Source: Benincasa hispida (Eukaryota; Streptophyta; Magnoliopsida; Cucurbitales; Cucurbitaceae). Taken from it: a stretch of 64,000 bases of DNA. The notes beneath the pieces were generated by a model. It had not been told where the DNA came from. It did no database searches and was given only the letters and a program-made list of their open reading frames with translations. Made by a program: the position numbers and the translations under genes. Of the stretch, positions 24,396-35,890 are shown one piece after another. How positions within the stretch are numbered: the first letter of the stretch is position 1; every line of letters begins with the position of its first letter. The stretch is from contig NC_052357.1 of NCBI RefSeq assembly GCF_009727055.1, positions 89,740,645-89,804,644 of the forward strand, written 5' to 3'.

Positions 24396-24536
24396 GTCTT
24401 CGATCCATTCGTACTGCTTGTAGTCTCCAGTTGCAACCAGCTCCTTTATATGCCACTATGAGTAGTTTTTTCAACGACTTCAAGACACAAAATTCAAAGT
24501 TATCTCTGATCGTAGATATTGCCAATTCATCTTTAA

Positions 24537-24596
24537 GCGCATCCTTGGATAAAACTATTCCCCAGCGCATCCTTGGATAAAAATATTCCCCCTTCC
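24537..24596. repeat. Short tandem duplication in the MuDRA DNA-binding region
   Basis: AGCGCATCCTTGGATAAAA occurs twice in a row with the following ATTCCCC. It is a local 29-bp duplication that shifts the transposase frame. Confidence 0.85.
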
Positions 24597-25306
24597 TGTA
24601 TAAGTTGTCTTGTTTGTTCCTGTGATGCCATGTTTGGATAACATGGTTAGGATGGGTAAGATGGTCGTCTTGACATAAACGGGGTAGGTTGTGTACTTTG
24701 TTTGGATGGTGCATTTGATGTCTCAGCTTTGTTCGTCTTTGAAGTGAATCTGTGACTGTAATCGAATGTTGACTCCCACCCACCGGTACCCACCCAATAT
24801 TGGTAGGTGTTTTCCACGGGAAGGGAAATGTATTGGTCCCAGGAATGTTCGTGACTTGCTAAGTCCATCGTGTGTTTGTTATATGGAATAAAGTTCCATT
24901 CATATGGATGTGACCCGTGATTATAGAGATCATTGTCTTCAAAATCAGCCACATCGACAAATGAATTGTATACATTTTCATAAATGGGATCCACATTATT
25001 TCTCTGCTATTTTCATGTTGTTGCTACACATAGATGAATACTTGACATATGTTCGTGTGCCATGATGAACTCAACTTCTTCGTCGTCCCTAATATAAATG
25101 AGGGGTGACAGTCGGGTAAAGTTTTCCTTGAATGCAATATCAATGTCATGTTCATTCTTGTCTATACCAACAACATTGTATATACGATCCAGTAGTTCAG
25201 TATACTTTTTTGTTGTCAGTACTAGTATCCCTTTAACCATCTTAGATATGTATAATATTTGGTCCTTGTTCCACTGAGCACCAAAATGAGTGTACAATCC
25301 TCGCAT

Positions 25307-26151
25307 GCAAGCATAACCCGATTAATATCCATATATAAAAATCAGCAATCAAGTAACATATTATTCTTCAAATATCATACCTTACTGGTGGTGTCATTAA
25401 AAAAGAAATATACGTTAAATTAGAAGTATGAACAAAGCTGATTGGCCAATATAGTCTTAGAAAGAAGACAGTTGCGAAACACAAGGGTTGAGGTTTAATG
25501 TAACTCAAACACCACCACTTCATAATTTTAGTGAGTTTGTATTGGATGGGGAAGGATACCGTGGGGTATGATGTCAAATAAATTAAGGTGTTCATTACAT
25601 GAAATGATATGCAATAAATTGTAGTGGTTTAAGGTTGGTGATTGTGATTAAGTAAAGTCAACATCTCGATTGCAATGTGTTAATGTATCGGTACTTTAAG
25701 TTCGAACTAAATGACCCAAATATGAATCACGATTTCATCTTGCAATGTAAAGTTCCACTGCGAATGTAATAAATATTAATGAGAGGTCAATTAAATGGAC
25801 TATTGGGGTTGTTCATTGCGATAATGATGCATAGTTTCCCCAACACAATTTCAATGTTGATGTGACTACGTCATCATTAAGCAGCACATGTTCAATGCAT
25901 AATGACATCGCAATGGGTGAATCGCGATGTGTTGACCTATCACGATCAGATAATTGTTCGGTTATCACATTCGTTTAGAACCAAACCATCGACAAATATT
26001 AATTACCACTGACAACGGGTAATCATTGGTGATAAGATCTAGGTTTGGGGGAGATGAAACGACTTTAAAGTCATTCCTATTTTAACGGGATGAAAGCTGC
26101 ATGGATTTTGGTACGTCCCGTTTCGATTTCTCATCTCAGACATATTTTACA
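25307..26151. other. MULE internal spacer between divergent genes
   Basis: No gene recognised. The transposase starts on its left side (minus) and the acidic protein on its right (plus), so it would hold promoters for both. Repeated words such as GCAATG and CGATGTG occur. The part just before 26152 rises in GC like a leader. Confidence 0.45.
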
Positions 26152-28490
26152 ATGGCTCCCTAGGGTTTTAATGATGGAGATTTTAGTCCAGATGATGGAT
26201 TGTTCAACTCCTACTCGTCGAACGTCCCTGAGTACTGGTGTGACTAAAGGGATTTAAATCCCAGCGAAAGCGTGTGATCGTGTTTTTTAATTTCTTGAAC
26301 AAATTAAAAATACAAATAATCAAGAAAAGGTTAAGAATCATACCTTTGCCGATCCACAATTGCACAACGAAATCTCCTCTTGAAACTGGTAGTCTCCTTT
26401 TTTAATTCTTCTATTCCACGAGATTTTCTTTGCTATGATTCTAGCAAGAATTTGGCTTGTGGGAATCACTTCTTGAAAAAATGGAGGGAATTGAGAAGAA
26501 AAAAATTCTTAAAACTTTTAAAAGGAAATTAGGAGAATTTTTAGAGAGAGAGTTTCAGAGTAATTGTAGAGATTTTTATTTTAGAGAGTATGTCCTATGA
26601 CTTATGAGGGCTCCCAAGGGCCCTATTTATAAATCTCAATAGTTACTCCTAATCCTATTGAGATAACTCTTCTACGGAGATTTTAAATAAATATTTAATA
26701 ATATCCAATATTAATAAATATCTACCTAAAAATATCTCATATTAAATAGTTTAAAATATTTAAATCACATTTAACTATTTATCTCCTGCAAAATCTTTAG
26801 TTTGAATCTCATCCAAATTAAGTAATTAATTATTTGAATCCAATTCAAAATAATTAGTTAATTCTTCCCCCAATTATTTAATTCAAATATTATTTAGATT
26901 AAATAACTTAACAATATGGATCTTATCCAAATAATTAATTATTTGAATCATATTCAAACAAATCAATTCTCCCATTATCTACTTAATTCAAATCTTATTT
27001 AAATTAAATAGCTTATTTATTTATATGGATCCCATCCAAATAAATAAATAATTATTTGGATCATATTAAAATAAATTAATTCTCCATATCATAAAGTTAT
27101 AGTTTGAATCTTATTCAAATGAACTTTATAAAAAAATCATGTAATTAACTGTATCAAATATAATTCTTTCAACATATTTGATTCTTATAGATCTGTGGTG
27201 AGCTAACAAAAGAACTTATAAACTTACAAATTATAAACTCTAATGATCCAAGATTAATTAATTAAGCTCTTTAGTTAAATTATAACTTTAATTCATTAAC
27301 TACGGGGAAAACCACTGTAGACTTGTAGTTGAACTCTTATGCACTAAAGGACAAGTAGTATCCATGGATATAGTTAATATCAGCAAGTTGATCATTCATG
27401 AGCTGTTCATAATTATAGCGGTTCAAATATCCACTTTACCCTTGTAACTACATCTTTTTCTTAAGTACTATTGATTCCTCTAATGAAGAATTTGTTTATG
27501 ATCTAACCATAAACTTAGTCCCTCTCAGGCTAGCAGAAGGAAGGCCTTCTGTTCAAGACCCGAAACCAATATCTAAGGGAACTACTCATCTACTTACCCT
27601 ATGGGAGAATGAGTGAATTTCATCTTGTGAAGTTATGTTCCTGGCTTCCCATTTAGTCAAGTCCCCAAAATGGTAGGCTTATTGAGTCGGTAACTTGGGC
27701 CACTTTCAACCGTGCAAATGAAAGGACTGACATCACAGACAGGAGTTCATAAATCACTCGAGATTAAGATTGAGTCGCACACGATCATCCTACGGAATAT
27801 TGATCTCATCAATTAACGGATTTACAATGAGAGATTAAATATTTCGCATTGGGTCTAACCTCATCCATATACTATAAATCTTTAGTTTATTTTTTAAATA
27901 TGATCTATCTCGTATGTCAACTACAAACTATTTAGAACTACATATAATAACCTTAGATTTTTTCGGTTAATGGATAAATTAATCTTGCACAATTAATAAT
28001 TAATTTAATCAACTAATAAATTACAAGGCTTTAGGGCACAAGTCCCAACAATGACATGTATGACCCTTTTACTACGTCATACTCTTCCAATGCTGAGAAG
28101 TCACCAGAGTTTTGAAGCTCATTGGAGGACGACTCTAAATCCTTTGAAGAATTCCTCAAGTTGAGGAAAACTGTCATAGAGCAGGCACCGACGACAATCT
28201 CTGACTCCACTTCATCCAATCCTAACTGTGCCCCGTTGTCTTCTTCTGATGAAACATCGACTGAGGAGGAACACTCGGGGTCCGAGTCTGATTCAACTAC
28301 GTACTTCAGTGAACGATCCCATGCGTGCCTCACCAGAAGTTATAGTCATTTCATCAGGCTCTGATGAATTCGACTATGGGGTACCAAGTGTCGAATTTGA
28401 CTCTCCCGCCGATCTGCCGACTCCATCATCTAACTCTCCGACACCGATTACAACCATCGACTTCGACAAATGACTCTAACTTCTACTATA
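26152..28490 (+). pseudogene. Acidic Ser/Asp-rich protein of the MULE, with SUMO-interacting motif
   Basis: ATG at 26152 begins MAP, then a stop, then GFNDGDFSPDDGLFNSYSS and VPEYWC. A family A solo LTR then splits the gene. After it the frame resumes at 28051 with DMYDPFTTSYSSNAEKSPEF, another stop, a long acidic serine-rich part (SSDETSTEEEHSGSESDS), and after a shift SPEVIVISSGSDEFDYG. A second shift leads to NFYYTDTDSYSDLPY and a stop near 28490. About 180 residues in all; no catalytic domain is recognised. VIVISSGSDE (28339-28368) fits the SUMO-interacting motif: four aliphatic residues followed by Ser and acidic residues. The gene lies between MuDRA and ULP1 and faces away from MuDRA. 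Function unknown; a role with the host SUMO system is inference. Confidence 0.55.
26245..28050 (-). mobile_element. Family A solo LTR in the acidic gene
   Basis: On the minus strand it begins TGTTGGGACTTGTGCCC and runs for 1806 bp, with family boxes in reverse order (for example TTAAGTACTATTGATTCCTCTAA). Flanks GTGAC (26240-26244) and ATGAC (28051-28055) agree at four of five bases. The acidic reading frame continues across the site once the LTR and one target copy are ignored. Confidence 0.8.
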
Positions 28491-28912
28491 CCGACACCGA
28501 CAGTTATTCCGATCTGCCTTACTGAAGACTATTCGAACAAATTTTTTCTTCTGATTTTATGTTTTAGGTTGGTTCATGTAATCGTCTAATGTGGGGAATG
28601 GTTTAGATGCTCTTTTTTTTTCTTTTTTTTTTTTTTCTGGGTTCATGATCATGTTAATATACTACTTTATCTGAATATATATTAGTAATATGTTAGTGTT
28701 GTTACTAAAATTTTCCTTTCTTTATGTTAATATTTGTATTTCTCAGTGATGAATGCTAATGATCAAACGGGTATCAACAAAAAATATGGTGTGAGTTTAT
28801 ATATTACGACCAATATAAGTAAGGGTTATAAAGAAAAAGTACAACATCAAAAAAAACCCTTAAACCCTAGTCACCAAATAAATGTATCCGCCCATAACTG
28901 AACAACGTATTG
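28491..28912. other. MULE spacer between convergent genes
   Basis: Holds a poly-T tract (about 28611-28636) and otherwise AT-rich sequence. It separates the 3' ends of the acidic gene and the ULP1 gene. Confidence 0.5.
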
Positions 28913-28943
28913 TCATTTAAACAAAGACATTTTATCATGCGCC

Positions 28944-30895
28944 TGTCGGGATCGGTGTCCTAAATCTCTCTTGTATTCTCGTAGTTTGTAAACTTTGTAT
29001 AAAAAAATTGTTGTTAATAAAATAATTATTATTTTATAAGCATACGCTCAATCTAATAAACATAGAACTTAGGTTATTTTATGTAATTTAAACATGTATG
29101 CAGAGACATACAAGTGGATCATGTTTAAATGATAACCTAAACGGTCTGTAGTAGATGGATAAGGCTAGATACCTTATCCTAGTGGCATTATGGATATAGC
29201 CCGCTCTGTAGACGTTACGAGTATTGTAAAGTGCTACAAATGATCTGATCCTAATCATTCATGTGGAGACATGTGGGCGGCGGTATCCTATACAAAGAAT
29301 CTGTATAAGACCAAGTCATGAAGTGATTAGTTTAATTATATAATGTCGTTAATAATAGAGACTTACATTTTACTAGGATGACCATAGGTGTATGATTTGA
29401 ATCTTGAGTGAGTTGTGAATTCTTACCTATGAAAGTGGTCCTTTGATTTGTATGGGTGAGAGTGGACAGATCACCAACTCAATATGCCTACAATATTTGG
29501 GATTCGTATGATTAAGGAGCTGGGAACACAACTACATAAGATGGAATTCACTCATTATTTGATGTTAGGGTAAGTAGATAAATTGCTGTCTTAAAGGCTG
29601 ATTCTGAGGCTCGAACAATATGGCACACCCTCTCTTGGCCTGAGAGAGATTTGGTCATAGTTGGACTATGACTTATTATTCATTAGAGGGATAAGTGGTA
29701 CTTAAGGAGTTAGATGTAACTATAGGGGCAAAACGGTAATTTTGGCTCAGTTATACTTACGAGAAATTTGTGAAGGGTCATCGTATTGTTGACTGATTAT
29801 ATCCTATGGACAAAGAAATATATATGTAGTGTGAAGAGTGCAGGTATCGATTTTTAGTAAAGTGATCGACAGTTAATAGATGTTGGGTAATTTAATTAAA
29901 GAGTTTAATTCATTATCCAAGTATCATTAAAGCTTTAATGTACAGGTCCATAAGGTCCCTTCTGTAGCTCAACATGGATTATTGAGAATTAATTTTTGAT
30001 TAATTTGAATTATTCAAATTAATTGAGAGAATTAATTATATATGGTATAATTAATTATATGTAATATAATATAATGTATTTGATACGTTATAATATAACG
30101 TTTATTTGAGAAGAAATAAATATTTGAATATGATTCAAATATTAATTATGTGGATGAGATTCATATAATTAAATTTAGTATAAATGTGGTTTATATTATA
30201 TATCATGCATTGTTAAGAGAAATTAAAACTATAAGTTATATTGTATTTGATACAATATAAAAACTATAGATTATGTGTTATATTTGTTATAACATCTAGT
30301 TATATACATCTAATAAGTTAGTTATTATATGTATATATGTATATATTTATATATATTAAATTTAATTTAATTTTTGAATTAAATTAAATTAAGGAAGTTA
30401 TGAAAATAACTCCCTCCCTATTTTTTCTCTCTAACCATCATGTGAAACGTGAGAGAGAAAATTTAGTTTTTTGACGATATCTTCGTCTTCTTTATAGAGG
30501 GTGTCAGTGAAAGATCCCTCTAGTAATTCCGAAGAACACAGAGAAGAAAAATTAGTTTTCTTCTTCCTCTCAAATTCTCCCCCTCTTCCCAAAATTCAGA
30601 GCACACAACACTTGAATTCTCATCCTTAAAGAGAATACATGAGATTCATTTATCATGGTGATCATTTAGGATTTCAATTTTGAAGATCGAGTTCCAGACA
30701 GAGAATTTGTGACTAGAGAAGAAATTTCGTGAAGATTATTGGGTTCAAGGGTAAGTGCTATTTCTTCCCTAATCCCTTCAAAACATGTTGTATTTTATTG
30801 TATAATGCATAATTTTCTATTCTTTAAATTGGGATTCTGAGAAAAAAAAAATTGAGAACGATTCTCTTCCGCTGTAAAACTTCATCGTTTCTTCA
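28944..30895 (+). mobile_element. Family A solo LTR near the end of the ULP1 gene
   Basis: Begins TGTCGGGATCGGTGTCC and ends TTTCTTCA, 1952 bp. Flanks GCGCC (28939-28943) and GTGTC (30896-30900) differ by two C-to-T changes, one of them at a CpG, so they are plausible target copies. It sits just before the last ten or so codons of the ULP1 frame. Confidence 0.85.
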
Positions 30896-31803
30896 GTGTC
30901 AAGTTCTGCATATCTGTCGTGGTCACATCATACTCCATGAATTTAGCACAATAGTAACCATAGATGAGCCCTCTGGTTTACCGTTTCAAGTTTGTCAACC
31001 TAGAGATTACCCAATTATGCTTTTATTGAGTAGATCGACCGTAATTTAGACCACATGCAACAACTAGAGATGGCAACCCTTCTAACAAGGCATGTGTAGC
31101 ACTTGCTAACTCGATGTCATCAATGTATAGTGGCATGCAGTAAAAAATATATACCCTACCCTTGCCGATCTCAATGCGTGCCAAGATCCAATGATCCTTG
31201 ATGTCGATGGGCCTATACACATATGTGACCTCGTTCCATGCAAGGGCATATCCCTTCACTTTCCCAAGAACGCGACCAAGAAATGTTTGATCTTTACTGC
31301 CCCGCCAGTCCAATATTCTCGCTATGCCTCTCGACGCAGCTGCCTTGGTTAGACTATCTACTGCGAAAAAAAAAAAAAAACTTTTGTATGAATGGAAGAA
31401 AATATTTACGGATGCTAATATAGTAATGCAATCAAATGATATTAAATCATGTCATACCATAAAAGCTATGTCAATGATCGTGAAGTTGTGTTTACAAAGG
31501 TTGCGTCTTGATTGCAGCTAACGGTTCATGAACATCAACAATGTAACAATATCCTGAAAAAAACGTCAGTCTAACCTCAACATAAAACATACGTGTTCCA
31601 TATTAAGTATTACAGTAAAAAAGCCACTAATATTACCTTCGTATTTACCCACTCTTGGCATGAAAATTTTTGGAAAAAAAACTTTTGGGCAGCTGCTATG
31701 CAGGATGTGTCATACTTCGTTATTTGTCCATGAGTTATATACGTGAGCAAGCTTCTTAGGTATTGGAAATTCAAGATCATAGACTGCCAAATTCTGATCG
31801 GGT

Positions 31804-34103
31804 ATCTCAAGACATGTAAAACCAAATGCTTTGCCCTTGTTTCTAGTGACTACGTCGGGGTGTATACTTCTGAATCGCTTTTCGCTTACGTTGTTGGGTT
31901 GTGGATTTGATGGGAACATTCATTGTTGTCTGATTTTTGACAATTGTACTTATTTCCACCGTAACGATAGGCCTCGTCACTTCGGGTAGAGGTGTAAGCA
32001 AAAGTCGATCAAATTGCTCAACCCGTCCATATTGGCCGAACCTTCGGTTTGTGTAGATATGAAATTGATGCCAACTTGTTCGGCTTCGATTTTCCAAGTG
32101 GGTACGTTGTTTAAGACCAAGTCGACTGTTTGGCCATGAAAATATGTCTTTCACTTCCTTATCTTCATCCTTTTGGCATCCCCGTTTCTAAGGTTTATTG
32201 TTTCTTCTCCACCAATTTCTTTAAGTTCCATGAGGGAAAGAACTCTTCACTTCAAGAGTATTGAAGATAATAGAAAGAGAAAAAAAATAAGGAAAAAGAA
32301 TAGATAAACCACAAAAATGAATGACATAGGAAAGGAAAGGGTTTGATGGCTTAGTTGCCTAGAATGATAAAAAGTTTAAAATAAGTTACACTCTTCACGG
32401 AAAGCCCACAAGACCATTCAAGCCGCCTCAACTCTTCCAATTCCACATTTCAACATATCATACACTCTCCCATTTTTCTAATAAGTAAAAAAGGAAAATA
32501 AATAATTTTTCTTTTCAAAGTCTATCGCTGAGAGCCTGAGATAGTTTTAGTGAGACTTGATGCGAAACTCATATCTAACCTGACACAGAATTGAAAAAAT
32601 GGTGAACTACTTAAACCAATTTTTCATTGATCGATTCAATGTGGTTACCCCATAATGCCCGATTTAGTGTAGTTTTGCATCTTCCTTTCAAATTCTAAGC
32701 GGTTGAGCTTTGATTTTTTCTATAAATCAAGTCAAATTGAGCTGCTTGCACCCCTAATTTCGGGGACAGGTTCATCCAATATTGTAATCACGTCAACATT
32801 CTTCATGGGTCCGATCATTGCTTCGATATTGTGATTTTCGTCTTTATCGGCTTCAACCACCTCTATTACCAGCTCACGATTCAGTTGGTCATCCATTCCA
32901 TCCTTTCCCATGTGATTAACTTCGTCAACTATGTAGCCTGAAACGCTNATCTCAAGACATGTAAAACCAAATGCTTTGCCCTTGTTTCTAGTGACCACGT
33001 CGGGGTGTATACTTCTGAATCGCTTTTCGCTTACGTTGTTGGGTCGTGGATTTGATGGGAACATTCATTGTTGTTTGATTCTTGACGATTGCACTTATTT
33101 CCACCGCAACGATGGGCCTCGTCACTTCGGGTAGAGGCGTAAGCAAAAGTCGATCAAATTGTTCAACCCGTCCATATTGGTCGAACCTTCGGTTTGTGTA
33201 GATATGAAATCGATGCCAACTTGTTCGGCTTCGATTTTCCAAGTGGGTGCGTTGTTTAAGACCAAGCCGACCGTTTGGCCATTAAAATATGTCTTTCACT
33301 TCCTTATCTTCATACTTTTGGCATCCCCGTTTCTGAGGTTTATTGTTTCTTCTCCACCAATTTCTTTAAGTTCCATGAGGGAAAGAACTCTTCACTTCAA
33401 GAGTATTAAAGATAATAGAAAGAGAAAAAAAATAAGGAAAAAGATAGATAAACCACAAAAAGGAATGACATAGGAAAGGAAAGGGTTTGATGGCCTAGTT
33501 GCCTAGAATGATAAAAAGTTTAAAATAAGTTACATTCTTCACGGAAAGCCCAAAAGACCATTCAAGCACGCCATCAACTCTTCCAATTCCACATTTCAAT
33601 TTTCAAATGTCACATCATACACTCTCCCATTTTTCTAATAAGTAAAAAAGGAAAAAAAATAATTTTTCTTTTAAAAGTCTATCGCTGAGAGCCTGAGATA
33701 GTTTTAGTGAGACTTGATGTAAAATTCATATCTAACCTGACACAAAATTGAAAAAATGGTGAACTACTTAAACCAACTTTTCATTGATCGATTCAATGTG
33801 GTTACCCCAGAATGCCCGATTTAGTGTAGTTTTGCATCTTCCTTTAAAATTCTAAGCGGTTGAGCTTTGATTTTTTCTATAAATCAAGCCAAATTGAGCT
33901 GCTTGCACCGCTAATTTCGGGGACAGGTTCATCCAATATTGTAATCACGTCAACGTTCTTCATGGGTCCGATCATTGCTTCGATATTGTGATTTTCGTCT
34001 TTATCAACATCAACCACCTCTATTACCAGCTCACGATTCAGTTGGTCATCCATTCCATCCTTTCCCATGTGATTAACTTCGTCAACTATGTAGCCTGAAA
34101 CGC
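31804..34103. repeat. 1.15-kb direct duplication inside the ULP1 gene, joined by an n
   Basis: 31804-32947 and 32949-34103 are near-identical (from ATCTCAAGACATGTAAAACC to TAGCCTGAAACGCT). They differ at a few percent of positions, mostly C/T and G/A, and by small indels near 32425 and 33575. A single n at 32948 lies exactly at the junction. It may be a true tandem duplication, two haplotypes placed end to end, or unmerged contig ends. Confidence 0.85.
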
Positions 34104-35249
34104 TAAGAAGCCGTTATTCCCCTTCGCCGTGGGCACCCATACTGCATTCATCACCCTTATGGACAATAATGTGTCTTACATCTGCTTCACGTGCGCCTTC
34201 AATATCCACTTCTATTTCATTGAGATGAAACATAGTTGTACTTTGATCGATACAAGTGTTGATCGATTGGAACTCGGACCCTTTACTTCGCACAAGATTT
34301 CGTACATCGATATGAGGTACATCATGTACCTATGGATCGGTGTGTATTACAAATTTAATTCGAAAAACATAGTACACTTTACGTTTCAAATAGATAATGG
34401 AAAATGAAAAAAATAACGATACCTTACTCAACTCTCGAATTATTGACATCACATTAGCAAGTTTCAACTTCACTGCAGATAAATCAGCGTCTAATCTCTC
34501 AACGTGTTCTTTAAGTCCAGAGAGCTCTTGTACAATCGCATTGTACTGGTACAATGGAATGTTTACACCTTCATCTTGATTCTTGTACAATGTTCATTTC
34601 CCCAACGCCATCGTCTTGGTATCCACCGACATCCATGAATCCACCAAGATTCTCATCTAAAAAATCCTGGATGTCAGCATCACTCGTATCTCGATGGAGA
34701 AGTAAGTTAGCAACAACATCGTGTACGAGTCTATCGCTCACTGTTGCCTCCCAGAAACTACGTTTCGAAACAGATTCATATATGGACACTACTACCTCCA
34801 ACTACAACACATGTATCAGTAAATGAACAATCCTAACCAAACGTAAGCAAGCTAAGAACCATACCTGAGGTGACTGGAAAACCTCTTTCATTAATCTTTT
34901 CATTGGGACGGACTGGGTGGACGTCCACCTTAGGATATGTGGTACCATATCCGAGCTCAACTTCTTACAGACCCATCTTGATAGCATTAGGATAGTCTCT
35001 TACAACCACACCCTATTTAATTAAGGATGCGTTAAGTAAGTATGCATAATATCTATCTACCTACCAAGAATCAATCCAAATAGGGATAAGTGTCGTACCA
35101 GGAAAGCATGTGTGAATCCAGTAAGAATGTATCTCACTTTATATCCTTGTTCATCATAGACATCATCTTGTAATATTCATCTTGTCAACCAATGCATTTT
35201 GGAGACTTTTTAAAGTTCTATCGAACCAAATGCTTCTCCAGTCTACTTC

Positions 35250-35287
35250 CTGTCTCTTATACACATCTAGATGTGTATAAGAGACAG
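35250..35287. other. Sequencing-library adapter in the assembly (Nextera mate-pair junction)
   Basis: The 38 bases are the 19-bp Tn5 mosaic end AGATGTGTATAAGAGACAG (35269-35287) preceded by its exact reverse complement (35250-35268). This is the circularisation junction of Nextera mate-pair libraries. The genomic stretch before it (from TTGGAGACTTTTTAAAG to GTCTACTTC) is repeated directly after it. It is not natural sequence. Confidence 0.97.
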
Positions 35288-35890
35288 TTGGAGACTTTTT
35301 AAAGTTCTATCGAACCAAATGCTTCTCCAGTCTACTTCATTGAAAGCGCTTAGGTCCTCAATAGCCGTAAACAATGTGTGTCCAATTTCGTGTTAACCCG
35401 ATCCTTCCCCACCATTGCTACCTCAACATAGTAGACAACAGACACCTTCACTGCATTTTCATCAGTCTCAGACTCCAACTTAACATGCTCCACTTCCATA
35501 TTAGTTTAGCATATTATTTGTCTCGTAGATAACCATTGTCGATATCAAACTGGATAACATCACTACTAGAGGGAGATAGCCATAAGCAAGTGATTAGCAT
35601 AAAATCCTCTTTAGTAAAGGTCAAAACCTTCCCATCTACGAGGAAACTAATGACACCTGTCCGATCATCAACTACCTCTCTTTGCAGTATGTAATGTACA
35701 AGAGGACTATTGAACATCAAATCTAAGTTAAACAAATGCCCGAATATTGTGTTTCCTCTAAACATGTCCAACTGGGTTAACCAAAGCTTATCCTTCATCA
35801 CCTTGTTAGCATGTCTAATGCGTGACAGATTGGTAATCTATGCAGGGAAGTGATCCTCTTCTTTATATTTCAAAATCGTGCCATTTATTA

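Larger units (their letters stand above)
11644..25306 (-). pseudogene. MuDRA-like transposase, broken and interrupted
   Basis: Read on the minus strand, the start at 25306 gives a PB1-like N-terminal region (about 95 residues, 25013-25306). Next come a divergent linker (24647-24994) and the MuDR DNA-binding region, split by the copia element: ...AISTIRDNFEFCVLKS before it, and KYCNVHTC, DHKHATASVIGKLI and RRDYGVNISY after it. Then follows the MULE DDE region (GKYKDCMLVVVCFNGNNQLYP), tandemly triplicated and split by a family A LTR. The C-terminal part (11644-12300) holds a degraded SWIM finger and an intact CCHC knuckle. Without the insertions and extra copies the frame would be about 800 codons, normal for MuDRA proteins. 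Stops and frameshifts are scattered along it. Confidence 0.88.
28913..35890 (-). pseudogene. DUF1985-ULP1 (C48 peptidase-like) protein of the MULE, broken
   Basis: Minus strand, N to C. DUF1985 at 35514-35890 (FRGNTIFGHLFNLDLMF, REVVDDRTGVISF, FTKEDFMLITCLW). A middle part at 34330-35160 includes HILRWTSTQSVPMKRLMKE and a helical segment (QELSGLKEHVERLDADLSAVK). A linker with VITILDEP occurs twice because of a tandem duplication. The ULP1 domain is at about 30896-31313. The catalytic His is kept (DHWIL, His codon 31191-31193). The Asp box reads IFYCMP, and the position aligned with the DCG cysteine reads IYG (Tyr codon 30960-30962), so the protease would be dead even without stops. The reading frame passes a solo LTR and ends TTDMQNLTHDKMSLFK at 28913. 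ULP1 proteins process or remove SUMO; in MULEs the role is unknown. Confidence 0.85.

Noticed and set aside
35250..35287. Natural perfect palindrome or transposon end
   Set aside because: It matches the Nextera mosaic-end junction exactly and has duplicated flanks, so it is a library artefact.
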